From contig PNAM01000045.1 in the NCBI GenBank assembly GCA_003170275.1, positions 1 through 32,632 on the forward strand: DNA of 32,632 bases, given 5' to 3'. The translations under genes were made by a program, and so were the position numbers. Below the pieces are notes generated by a model. That model was given only the letters and a program-made list of their open reading frames with translations, searched no databases and was not told where the DNA came from. How positions within the stretch are numbered: position 1 is the first letter of the stretch; each line of letters starts with the position of its first letter. Positions 17,301-23,570 of the stretch are shown piece by piece. This DNA comes from Myxococcales bacterium. Its GTDB lineage: Bacteria > Myxococcota_A > Polyangia > Palsa-1104.

Positions 17301-17984
17301 CTCGTAGAGCAGCACGCCCACCGCGTACCAATCGGAGTACGGACCGACCTTGCGCGAAGCGGCCTGCTCGGGCGCCATGTACGCGGTGGTGCCGACCACG
17401 TCGCCTTCGGAGCGCTCGGCATCGGGCGGCGGCGCCACGTCGGTCACCAGCCCGTAGTCGACCAGCACCACGCGCCCTTCGGGGGTCACGAGAATGTTCG
17501 AGGGCTTGATGTCGCGGTGCACTTTGTTCATGCGGTGCAGCGCCTCGAGCGCGCGGCCGAGCTGGGCGAGCGACTCGCGCAGGCGCTGCTCGTCGAGCCG
17601 CGCGCCGCCCACCTGCTCGGCGCCGTCGGGAACGCGCGGCACCGCCGGCGACGCCAGCAGCGCGTCGACCGGCGCGGCGGGGCGCACCCACTCGAGCAGA
17701 TGCGCGCCGTGCACCAGCTCCATCGTGTAGAACCACTGGCCGCCCTCTTCGAACAGCTCGCCGAGCGTGACCAGGTTGGGATGCTGCAAGCCCTGCAGCA
17801 CGCGAAACTCGCGCTTGAAGCGCACCAGCGCGTCGGCCGAGAGCGTGCGCAGCGTCTTGAGCGCGAGGCGGGTGTGCTGCTCGCGATCGACGACCTCGTA
17901 GACCATGCCCATGCCGCCCGAGCCGAGCCGGCGCACGATCTGAAAGCGGCGCGTGCCGCGTTTTTCGAAGTCGGGTGCGCCCAC
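14304..17984 (-). CDS. PknK-type Ser/Thr kinase fused to AAA-like ATPase and TPR-like repeats
   Basis: The product has 1226 residues. The kinase domain (about 14-290) has the Gly loop GSGGMG (21-26), Lys43, HRD (156-158), DYG instead of DFG (176-178) and APE (204-206). There is a 35-residue insertion (about 101-136) between the hinge and the catalytic loop. A Pro-rich linker leads to an STAND/AAA-like ATPase with FVGR (312-315), Walker A GESGVGKS (341-348) and Walker [12 protein letters not shown] (463-473). The remaining 650 or so residues are Ala/Leu/Arg-rich helical TPR-like repeats. The family senses and signals in the cytoplasm; partners are unknown. The start is GTG, one base after the haloalkane dehalogenase stop, so coupled. 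A paralogue lies at 23571-27305. Catalytic Lys and Asp are kept, so activity is likely despite DYG. Confidence 0.92.
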   Translation of the reverse strand: MGAPDFEKRGTRRFQIVRRLGSGGMGMVYEVVDREQHTRLALKTLRTLSADALVRFKREFRVLQGLQHPNLVTLGELFEEGGQWFYTMELVHGAHLLEWVRPAAPVDALLASPAVPRVPDGAEQVGGARLDEQRLRESLAQLGRALEALHRMNKVHRDIKPSNILVTPEGRVVLVDYGLVTDVAPPPDAERSEGDVVGTTAYMAPEQAASRKVGPYSDWYAVGVLLYEALTGRQPFAGAPLEVLMNKQRFEPPAPHTLAPAVPADLDALCVELLRIEPAARPVASEIMRRLGAAPPPDEPHAQSPAPPAPPFVGRSIELQSLEDAFAAVQAGEAVTVCVHGESGVGKSALVRRFVDALKSPPRALVLFGRCYERESVPYKALDGVIDALGRYLRLLPTADAAALLPSRAGLLTQSFPVLGRVEAFASARRPVAEVLDPHEQRGRVFASLRELFMRLAARQPLVLVIDDLQWADADSLALLGELLRPPEAPALLLVATVRTVESEESGAGAGVDVTRNLAGDVRHLTVARLPPDEALQLAGLLVQRAAAGRLDAAAIAEEAGGHPLFIDELIRHGADHPTAVRLDDALWSRILKLDVGPRQLLELVAVAGAPLRPEVAVAAAGVDPAAFGRWRSLLQAANLVRTTRLRSHEAIEPYHDRVREAVGAHLDPDRRRRCHQQLAVALAAADADPETLCVHWHGAGDFDRAAELATRAAEQAVAALAFDRAVRLYRLAIELKPPHGALGQHLRTRLGDALGSAGRGGEAAEAYLAAAKSANPAEGLDLQRRAADQLLRCGHVDDGLTAIRDVLRAVGLELASSPRRALASLLLRRAQIRLRGLGYHERAPSEVPPELLTRIDVCWSVASGLSLVDTIRSADFQTRHLLLALRAGEPYRLTRALATEAGHAATAGGPGRARAARLVALAQALADKHGDPRALGMALLATGTTAFLVGEWQRTGEFCDRAEAQLRERCAGVAWEVASAQLFSVWSMAQRGQLAELQRRVPRLLQEAEERGDLYGATSQRTGLANQVWLAAGDVYLARQHMRDAMRQWSQNAFHFQHYWHLLAQGNIDLYVGEAAASYKRIAERWAALKSSMYLRIQNVRVEALQLRARVALAMGRVDEAERDARKILREKMAWSDAQGSLLLAGVATARGDAATARTVLDEAARGFDATGMALYAAVTRRRQGEVTGGDEGAALIAAADAWIAGQKIANPKRWCVLLAPGFAD

Positions 17985-17985
17985 T

Positions 17986-18885
17986 TCAGCCTGCCGGGGT
18001 GCGCGCGACGAAGTCGACCACCACCTTGGCCAGCTCCTCGCCGCGATCTTCTTGCAAGAAGTGTCCGCCGCCGGCGATCGTGACGTGCGGCTGGCCGGCC
18101 GCGCCCGGGATCTGGCGCTGCAGGAAGCGATCGGCGCCGCGCGTGATCGGATCGAGATCGCTGAACGCGGTGAGGAACGGTTTCTCCCAGCGCTCGAGCA
18201 CCTGCCACGCCGCCCGGTTGGCGGCCGAGGCAGGATCGTTCGGCGTCGACGGCACGAGCAGCGGAAACTGGCGCGCGCCGGCCTTGTAGCGCTCGTCGGG
18301 GAACGGCGCGTCGTAGGCCGCGATCACTTCGGCCGCGAGCGGCGTCTGGCACCCGCCGGCGATGATCCGCCCGACGGGAAAGTCGGGGACCTCTTGCGAA
18401 AACTTCTGCCAGGCGAAGAACGCCTCGGGCGGCGTGCGGTCACCCGTCGGCAAAAAGGTGTTGGCGGCGACGATGCGGGCGAAGCGCGCTTCGTGCTCGG
18501 CGGCGACGCGCAGGCCGATCAGGCCGCCCCAGTCCTGGCACACCAGCGTGATGCGCCGCAGATCGAGCGCGACCACAAAGCCGGCCATCCAGTCGACGTG
18601 GCGCTGGTAGGTGTAGTCGCTGCGCTCGCTCGGCTTGTCGGAGCGGCCGAAGCCGATCAGATCGGGCGCGACCACGCGCAGGCCGGCGCCGGTGAGGATC
18701 GGCACCAGCTTGCGATACAGGTAGCTCCACGACGGCTCGCCGTGCAGCAGCAGTACCGGCGCGGCGTCGCGCGGGCCCTCGTCGACATAGTGCATGCGCA
18801 GGCCGTCGAGCTCGAGGTAGTGCGGAGGGAACGGATGGCCCGGCAGCGCGGCGAAGCGCTCGTCGGGCGTGCGCAAGGTCGGCAT
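17986..18885 (-). CDS. Haloalkane dehalogenase (HLD-I-like alpha/beta hydrolase)
   Basis: The 299-residue product is an alpha/beta hydrolase that, by family, cleaves carbon-halogen bonds to give an alcohol, halide and proton. Visible features are the oxyanion region HGEPSWSYLYR (48-58), the nucleophile Asp118 in CQDWGG with halide-binding Trp119, a candidate second halide-binding Trp159 in the cap, a likely acid Asp245 in FSDLDPIT, and catalytic His275 in GGGHF. Asp instead of Ser at the nucleophile separates it from esterases, and the triad order fits subfamily HLD-I (DhlA-like). No signal peptide is present. It sits one base before the PknK-type kinase gene and 12 nt after a secreted-protein gene. 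The natural substrate is unknown. Confidence 0.88.
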   Translation of the reverse strand: MPTLRTPDERFAALPGHPFPPHYLELDGLRMHYVDEGPRDAAPVLLLHGEPSWSYLYRKLVPILTGAGLRVVAPDLIGFGRSDKPSERSDYTYQRHVDWMAGFVVALDLRRITLVCQDWGGLIGLRVAAEHEARFARIVAANTFLPTGDRTPPEAFFAWQKFSQEVPDFPVGRIIAGGCQTPLAAEVIAAYDAPFPDERYKAGARQFPLLVPSTPNDPASAANRAAWQVLERWEKPFLTAFSDLDPITRGADRFLQRQIPGAAGQPHVTIAGGGHFLQEDRGEELAKVVVDFVARTPAG

Positions 18886-18891
18886 CCGTCG

Positions 18892-18897
18892 AGCATA
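18892..18897 (-). promoter_or_regulatory. Candidate leaderless -10 hexamer (TATGCT)
   Basis: On the minus strand TATGCT ends 6 nt before ATG 18885, in the 12-nt gap behind the upstream gene. No Shine-Dalgarno is seen, so the dehalogenase and kinase may have their own leaderless transcript. Confidence 0.4.
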
Positions 18898-19719
18898 TCA
18901 CTTGTGCGAACGGGGCAGCCGGCCGCGCACCGCGTCGTAGCGCCACTCGCCGAACGACGGCTCGTCGCACTCGGCGCCGGTGACCTGGCGCAGGCGATAG
19001 CCGCCCGCGGCGTGGCGGATGGTGGCGTGCAAGAGCGTCGCCTGCCAGCGCACGTAGGCCGGCTCGCCGCCCGCGCAGCGCACCGGCGCCCATTCGTAGT
19101 AGTGGCGCAGCTCCTCGTCGGTGGCGACGTACAGCGCGCCGGGCTCGAGCGCGCACAGCGGCGCGGCGTGCGTGCGCGGATCGCGGCGCGTGTCGAGGAT
19201 CTTGCGCGGGCGATCGGCCTCCTCGTCGACCTCGGCGCGCGCGAACGCCGGCACCGGCGCGCCCGCGGCGATGCGCACCACCACGCGCCGCGGCGAGCCC
19301 TGGTTGGTCTTCTTGCTCCCAAAGCGCGCGAACGCGACGTCGCTGTCGGCGAGCGGCGCCACCCGCGCTCCCGGCAGCTCGCCGCGCACCTCGTCGAGAA
19401 AGCGCAGCGCCTCGGCATCGGCCGAGAACAGCCCCAGCACCACCACGATCCCCTCGGCCGACGCATCCGCCAGCCCGAGCTCCTCAGAGTGCACCACCAG
19501 CGGATACCCCACCGCCAACCGACCCGCCGAGACCTTCCGCACCGCCTGCTCCGCCTCACGCACTCCGCCAAACACCCCCGCGATCACCGCCGCGCTCGGC
19601 GCCGCACATCCCTCACACGTCGAATACGTGTGGTGCCGAAAGTAGACCCCCGCCGGCAGCACCCCACGCGCCTGCGCCATCCCGCCCAGCATGACCCACA
19701 CGAGCAAGACCCTCCGCAT
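18898..19719 (-). CDS. Secreted protein of unknown function with N-terminal CxxC
   Basis: The 273-residue product has a signal peptide (about 1-17, cleavage after AQA). A CEGC motif (Cys35-Cys38) lies soon after the mature N-terminus, with further Cys residues in the C-terminal third. The body mixes alpha/beta segments (VVVLGLF, VVVRIA). I do not recognise the family. The CxxC could be a disulfide or metal site, but no thioredoxin fold is evident. It lies between a secreted propeller-like gene (31 nt upstream) and the haloalkane dehalogenase. Confidence 0.6.
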   Translation of the reverse strand: MRRVLLVWVMLGGMAQARGVLPAGVYFRHHTYSTCEGCAAPSAAVIAGVFGGVREAEQAVRKVSAGRLAVGYPLVVHSEELGLADASAEGIVVVLGLFSADAEALRFLDEVRGELPGARVAPLADSDVAFARFGSKKTNQGSPRRVVVRIAAGAPVPAFARAEVDEEADRPRKILDTRRDPRTHAAPLCALEPGALYVATDEELRHYYEWAPVRCAGGEPAYVRWQATLLHATIRHAAGGYRLRQVTGAECDEPSFGEWRYDAVRGRLPRSHK

Positions 19720-19724
19720 GCGTC

Positions 19725-19730
19725 AATCTA
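19725..19730 (-). promoter_or_regulatory. Candidate leaderless -10 hexamer (TAGATT)
   Basis: On the minus strand TAGATT ends 5 nt before ATG 19719, in a 30-nt gap between two genes. Confidence 0.3.
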
Positions 19731-19749
19731 CGGGCGCCACGTCCCACTC

Positions 19750-20793
19750 TTATCGGAGGATGCGGCCCTGGAGGCGCGGGGACTGGGGCAGCGGGAAGGG
19801 CTTCCAGGAGGAGGGCTTGACGTCGGCGCCGAGCGGGATGAGCACGCCGCGGCTCTTGCAGGTCTTGAGGGTGAGGAGATTCGCGATCACGGCGGTCTCG
19901 TCGGGGAGGACGTCGAGCAGGGTGACGACGGTGCCGGGCAGCGCGAAGTGGACCGGTTGGGGCTTGCCGGCTTCGTAGAGGCGGGTCTCGTCGCCGCCGC
20001 AGCGCTTGTCGTCGCTGTAGGTGATGGGACCGGGGAGCAGCGAGAATTTCCCGCTGGCCGACGGCAGCCCGGGACGAAGGTCGGGCGGCGCCGGGCCGAG
20101 CTTGTGGGTCTGGAAGTCGAAAACCACGAAATCGGTCTGTTCGAGCTGCAGGTTGCCTTCGTCGTCGGAGCGCTGCGTGAACATCTGCAGCGCGAGGCGC
20201 TCCGGCGACAGCAGCTGGCGCAGCGGGCCGGGGACGAAGCGCTTCGACAGGTGGATCTCCTCGAGCGCCAGCGTCTTGGTGTCCACCAGGAGGAAGTCGA
20301 ACGCGTCGAGCGGCTGCGTGTAGTCGCGCACCGCGACCAGCACCGCCGCCCCGTCGGGCGTCACGTACGGGTGCTCGAGCTCGAAGCGCCCCTCGCGGTG
20401 ATAGGGCACGCGCTTGCCCTCCTCGCCGCGGGTCAGGCGTAGCGTGCGCTTGTCCTCGATGCCCGCCACCAGCGTCAGATCGGGCGTGGCCGCGGGCATG
20501 GCGCCCACCTGCGACGCCACCCGCACGAGCTTGTGATCGGCCAGCCGGAACAGATCGCCGTCGATCGAGAGCAGCGACGGAGACGCGCCGAGCTCGAGGT
20601 GCTCGGGCGCCGGCTCGAGGAACGCGACCGGCTTGCCGCCGTCGAGCGGGATCAGGAGGTTGTCGGCGGGCGCGAGGAACGCGGCGCCCTTGGCGAGCAG
20701 CGCGGCGGCCGGCGCGGTCAGGTGCGGGCGCGGCGGGCGCGCGCTGACGGACGACGCGGCGAGGACGACCACGGTGAGTACCGCTTTGCGCAT
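19750..20793 (-). CDS. Secreted protein, probable beta-propeller, function unknown
   Basis: The 347-residue product has a signal peptide (about 1-18, cleavage after VSA). The rest is beta-rich with repeated blocks such as [11 protein letters not shown] and [11 protein letters not shown], suggesting propeller blades like those of the protein at 5567. There are only two Cys, both late (KRCGG and KTCKS). No catalytic motif is visible. It is the first gene of the minus-strand arm that ends in the 1226-residue kinase, and it is divergent from the gene at 20832 with 38 nt between starts. It may be a periplasmic binding or sensing partner of that arm, but this is inference from position. Confidence 0.65.
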   Translation of the reverse strand: MRKAVLTVVVLAASSVSARPPRPHLTAPAAALLAKGAAFLAPADNLLIPLDGGKPVAFLEPAPEHLELGASPSLLSIDGDLFRLADHKLVRVASQVGAMPAATPDLTLVAGIEDKRTLRLTRGEEGKRVPYHREGRFELEHPYVTPDGAAVLVAVRDYTQPLDAFDFLLVDTKTLALEEIHLSKRFVPGPLRQLLSPERLALQMFTQRSDDEGNLQLEQTDFVVFDFQTHKLGPAPPDLRPGLPSASGKFSLLPGPITYSDDKRCGGDETRLYEAGKPQPVHFALPGTVVTLLDVLPDETAVIANLLTLKTCKSRGVLIPLGADVKPSSWKPFPLPQSPRLQGRILR

Positions 20794-20798
20794 GCTCG

Positions 20799-20805
20799 TA
20801 TGGTA
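20799..20805. promoter_or_regulatory. Overlapping divergent -10 elements (TATGGTA)
   Basis: The seven bases TATGGTA read TATGGT on the plus strand (20799-20804) and TACCAT on the minus strand (20805-20800). The minus hexamer ends 6 nt before ATG 20793, and on that strand a TGAC-containing -35-like sequence lies 17-18 bp upstream, within 20819-20830. The plus hexamer would give a roughly 20-nt leader carrying the GGGGGAG ribosome site. The two arms may therefore share one bidirectional promoter core. Confidence 0.4.
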
Positions 20806-20818
20806 CGTTTATTTTTTT

Positions 20819-20825
20819 GGGGGAG
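20819..20825 (+). promoter_or_regulatory. Shine-Dalgarno site fixing the start at 20832
   Basis: GGGGGAG lies 6 nt before GTG 20832. It overlaps the alternative TTG at 20817, which therefore cannot be served by it. The GTG start also begins right at the signal peptide. Confidence 0.65.
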
Positions 20826-20831
20826 TCACCA

Positions 20832-22100
20832 GTGTTCAAGCACGCAGGGGCAATCGTGGCCGGGGTGCTGCTCGCCACCAACGCCGCGGCCACCGAATGC
20901 GGCGAGCTGCGCCTGGCGGTCGCGCACCTCAAGACCGCGGCTGCCGTCGAGGAAGGGCTGCATCACGCGGCGCAGGTGTTCGCGGCGAGGTCGCAGCTCA
21001 AGGCCGCCGAGAAGAAGCTGCCCGCGGCCTGCGCGCCGAAAAGGGTGGGCATCGCCGCGCTGCCGCTGGGCTACCTGTCGGTGCCGCCGGGCAACTTGTC
21101 CAAGATCACCGTCGAGCCGGGCGACGGTTGGAAACCGATGCTGACCACCCAGGCGGGCGCCAAGAACGGGATCGTGTTCGCCGAGCCCGCCGCGCTCGAG
21201 CTGCCGGACGGGCTCAAGTGGGAGACCGAGGTGAGCGCCACCAAGCTCGCGGGCGAGCTGCTGATCGCCGTCGCCACCGACGCGGTGCTCACCGTCGAGG
21301 AGCCGGCCGCCGGCCGCGGAACGTGGAAGATCGAGCTCAAGTCCAAGCCGCAGCTCGTGCCGCTGTCGAAGCTGCGCGCGTGCGCCGGCGGCAAGGGCGA
21401 CGCCGGGCTCAAGCTCTCGCGCGCCTCGTGCCAGCTGTTGGTCTCCATCGATCCGGTCGCGCAACCCGGCAGCCTGCCCGCGCGCGGTCGCGCGTTGCTG
21501 CTCGGCGAGTGGCAGTTCGGCTATCGCGCCACGCTCGAGCTCGGGCCCGACGAGCTGTCCGAGCCGCCGCCGCCGATCGGCACCACACGCCTCGATCTGG
21601 CGCTCGAGCTGTCCGCGCCGATCGCCGGCGTGACCGACGGCAAGCAGCTGGTGGTCACGCTCGAGGCCAACGCGCAGGACAAGCCGGCCGGCGCGCTGCT
21701 CAAGCTCGGCCACGGCGGCTGCGGCGACGACGACGAGAAGTGCGAGCAGGCGCGCTTCGACGTCGAGGTCTGGTACGACCGCGCGTTCGGAGTGCCGTTC
21801 CTGCGCGTGCCGCCGGCCGGCGCCGCCGAGGGCCGCCTGACCGGCAAGGTGACCGATCGACTGGCGCGCCCGGTGCAGAACCAGCGCGTGCTGGTGACCT
21901 CGTTCGGCCGCCGGGTGATCACCATCACCGACGATCACGGCGACTATCGCTTCGACGCGCTGCAGGCGGGCGACGCCTCGGTCGTCCCGGTCGGCCGCGT
22001 CCCGTCCAACGTCCCCAAGGGCGACGAGACCCGCGCCGCCAAGGTGGGGCTGGAAGCGCTCAAGGTGCCGGTCATCTTCGTCAACAAGCTGTACGAGTAA
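20832..22100 (+). CDS. Secreted protein with C-terminal carboxypeptidase-regulatory-like domain
   Basis: The 422-residue product has a signal peptide (about 1-20, cleavage after AAA). A long alpha/beta region of unknown family follows, with Cys residues spaced through it. Residues 334-400 form a beta-sandwich of the carboxypeptidase-regulatory-like type (GKVTD, then [18 protein letters not shown] and the final VPVG). Such domains act as structural or surface-binding modules. The start GTG is chosen from the Shine-Dalgarno and the signal peptide. It is the first gene of the plus-strand arm, 26 nt before the MsrA gene. Its partner or ligand is unknown. Confidence 0.65.
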   Translation: MFKHAGAIVAGVLLATNAAATECGELRLAVAHLKTAAAVEEGLHHAAQVFAARSQLKAAEKKLPAACAPKRVGIAALPLGYLSVPPGNLSKITVEPGDGWKPMLTTQAGAKNGIVFAEPAALELPDGLKWETEVSATKLAGELLIAVATDAVLTVEEPAAGRGTWKIELKSKPQLVPLSKLRACAGGKGDAGLKLSRASCQLLVSIDPVAQPGSLPARGRALLLGEWQFGYRATLELGPDELSEPPPPIGTTRLDLALELSAPIAGVTDGKQLVVTLEANAQDKPAGALLKLGHGGCGDDDEKCEQARFDVEVWYDRAFGVPFLRVPPAGAAEGRLTGKVTDRLARPVQNQRVLVTSFGRRVITITDDHGDYRFDALQAGDASVVPVGRVPSNVPKGDETRAAKVGLEALKVPVIFVNKLYE

Positions 22101-22126
22101 CTCCCCGGCCCGGGCGGCGTACATTA

Positions 22127-22744
22127 ATGATGAGGGTCCTCTCCGTCTTCTTGGCAGTATTGACGCTATCGGGTTGCGACACCCGGGCAGGAGCAAACGA
22201 AGTGACGAGCCACGGACTGTTTCGCACGCGCAACGCACCGAAGGTCCTGCCGCCCACGCAGCTCGCGGTGTTCGCGGCCGGCTGCTTCTGGGGCGTCGAG
22301 GAAGAATTCCGCAAGCACAAGGGTGTGGTCGCCACCGCGGTCGGCTACACCGGCGGCCACACCAAAGATCCGACCTACCGCCAGGTGTGCGACGGCGACA
22401 CCGGGCACGCCGAGGCGGTGCAGATCGAGTTCGATCCCAAGCTGGTGAGCTACGAGCAGCTGCTCAAGATCTTCTGGGACCTGCACGATCCGACCACGCC
22501 CAACCGCCAGGGCCCCGACGTGGGCGAGCAGTATCGCTCGGCGATCTTCTACTACAGCGCCGAGCAGAAATCGGCGGCGCTCGCCACCCGCGACGCGCTC
22601 GCCAAATCGGGCGAGCTCTCCGCGCCGATCGTCACGCAGATCTCGCCGGCCACCGAGTTCACGCCCGCCGAGGACTACCACCAGCAGTACGTCGAAAAAG
22701 GCGGCCGCGCCTTCTGCCACCACCGCAAACCCTCCAGCATCTAG
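22127..22744 (+). CDS. msrA: Peptide methionine sulfoxide reductase A, predicted lipoprotein
   Basis: The 205-residue product repairs oxidised methionine (the S-sulfoxide) in proteins. It carries the active-site motif GCFWG (52-56) with nucleophile Cys53, and the later family motifs [20 protein letters not shown] and PGEQYRS-like GEQYRS. Residues 1-17 are a signal peptide with lipobox LSGC (Cys17), so the enzyme is predicted to be lipid-anchored in the envelope rather than cytoplasmic. A possible resolving Cys lies near the C-terminus (FCHH). Two ATG codons are adjacent (22127 and 22130) and either could be used. The 26-nt upstream gap contains TACATT but at too short a spacing for a leaderless start. 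It sits between a secreted protein and an alpha/beta hydrolase. Confidence 0.93.
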   Translation: MMRVLSVFLAVLTLSGCDTRAGANEVTSHGLFRTRNAPKVLPPTQLAVFAAGCFWGVEEEFRKHKGVVATAVGYTGGHTKDPTYRQVCDGDTGHAEAVQIEFDPKLVSYEQLLKIFWDLHDPTTPNRQGPDVGEQYRSAIFYYSAEQKSAALATRDALAKSGELSAPIVTQISPATEFTPAEDYHQQYVEKGGRAFCHHRKPSSI

Positions 22745-22755
22745 CGCTCCGCGGC

Positions 22756-22761
22756 TATAGT
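22756..22761 (+). promoter_or_regulatory. Candidate leaderless -10 hexamer (TATAGT)
   Basis: TATAGT ends 7 nt before ATG 22769, in the 24-nt gap after msrA. No Shine-Dalgarno is present. Confidence 0.45.
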
Positions 22762-22768
22762 CGTTGCG

Positions 22769-23563
22769 ATGGTGCAAGATCACTGGTTCTTGATTCGCGG
22801 GTTGGTGCGGGAGAGCGCGCATTGGGGGCGGTTTCGCGACGACTTCGCGGCGGCGTTTCCCGGCGCGCGCGTGCAGGGGCTCGATCTGGCGGGCAACGGG
22901 CGGCATCATCGGAGCGACACGCCGCTGACCGTGCCGGCGATGATGGAGCTGTTGCGGGCCGAGGCGCTCGCGCTCTCGGCCGATGGCGGGCGGCGCTTCG
23001 TGTTCGCGGTGTCGCTGGGTGGGATGGTCGCGCTGGCGTGGGCCCACGCGCATCCGAGCGAGCTCGCCGGGATCGTGCTCGGCAACACCAGCCTCGGCGG
23101 GTTCAGCCCGTTTCACCATCGGCTGCGCCCGGCGGCGTGGGGCACCATTCTGCGCTCGGCCGCGACGCGCGACCTGCTCTCGCGCGAGCGCGCGCTGTTG
23201 CGGCTGACCTCGAATCGCACCGAGGTGCACGACGCCACCGCCGAGGAGTGGATCGAGATCGGCCGCCAGCGTCCGGTGCAGCCGAAGAACGCGCTACGCC
23301 AGGTGGTGGCCGCCGCGCGCTACCGGCCGCCGCTTCATCCCCCGTCGGTGCCACACCTGATCTTGTGCGGCCTCGGCGACCAGCTGGTCGACCCATCGTG
23401 CTCGCGCGAGATCGAGCGCCGCTGGGGCGGGCCGTTCGCCGCCCACCCGACCGCCGGCCACGATCTCACCCTCGACGCCGGCCCGTGGGTGATCGAGCAG
23501 ATCCGTTCGTGGCAAGACGCGCTACCTGGGCCCCTGGGCAAGGCCCAGGGTGGGTTGCGATAG
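22769..23563 (+). CDS. Alpha/beta hydrolase
   Basis: The 264-residue product has the alpha/beta-hydrolase core. The nucleophile elbow VSLGG has Ser82, the likely acid is Asp204 (GLGDQLVD) and His231 lies in TAGHDLTLD. No signal peptide is seen. Esterase, lipase or thioesterase-like activity is possible, but the substrate cannot be named. Its last ten or so codons form an unusual tail over a stable hairpin (23532-23550). The gene ends 7 nt before the start of the PknK-type kinase. In the opposite arm the haloalkane dehalogenase, also an alpha/beta hydrolase, holds the same position before its kinase. Confidence 0.82.
   Translation: MVQDHWFLIRGLVRESAHWGRFRDDFAAAFPGARVQGLDLAGNGRHHRSDTPLTVPAMMELLRAEALALSADGGRRFVFAVSLGGMVALAWAHAHPSELAGIVLGNTSLGGFSPFHHRLRPAAWGTILRSAATRDLLSRERALLRLTSNRTEVHDATAEEWIEIGRQRPVQPKNALRQVVAAARYRPPLHPPSVPHLILCGLGDQLVDPSCSREIERRWGGPFAAHPTAGHDLTLDAGPWVIEQIRSWQDALPGPLGKAQGGLR
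23532..23550 (+). promoter_or_regulatory. 8-bp perfect stem-loop before the second kinase gene
   Basis: CCCTGGGC (23532-23539) and GCCCAGGG (23543-23550) pair perfectly around an AAG loop. The stem lies in the last codons of the hydrolase gene, 20 nt before the kinase ATG. There is no T-tract, so an intrinsic terminator is unlikely. It could slow ribosomes, shield the kinase start or mark an RNA-processing site. Confidence 0.45.
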
Positions 23564-23570
23564 TCCCGGC

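Noticed and set aside
13101..18083. A 1660-codon open frame on the plus strand
   Set aside because: It runs antisense to the PknK-type kinase and in another frame of the GMC gene. The translation is Arg/Ala/Gly/His-rich with no domain, as expected from GC-rich shadow frames.
20817..20831. TTG 20817 as the start of the secreted protein
   Set aside because: It lies on the Shine-Dalgarno sequence that serves GTG 20832.
23550..23570. GTG 23550 as the kinase start
   Set aside because: It is the last base of the hairpin and overlaps the hydrolase gene. ATG 23571 begins directly before the kinase domain as in the paralogue.
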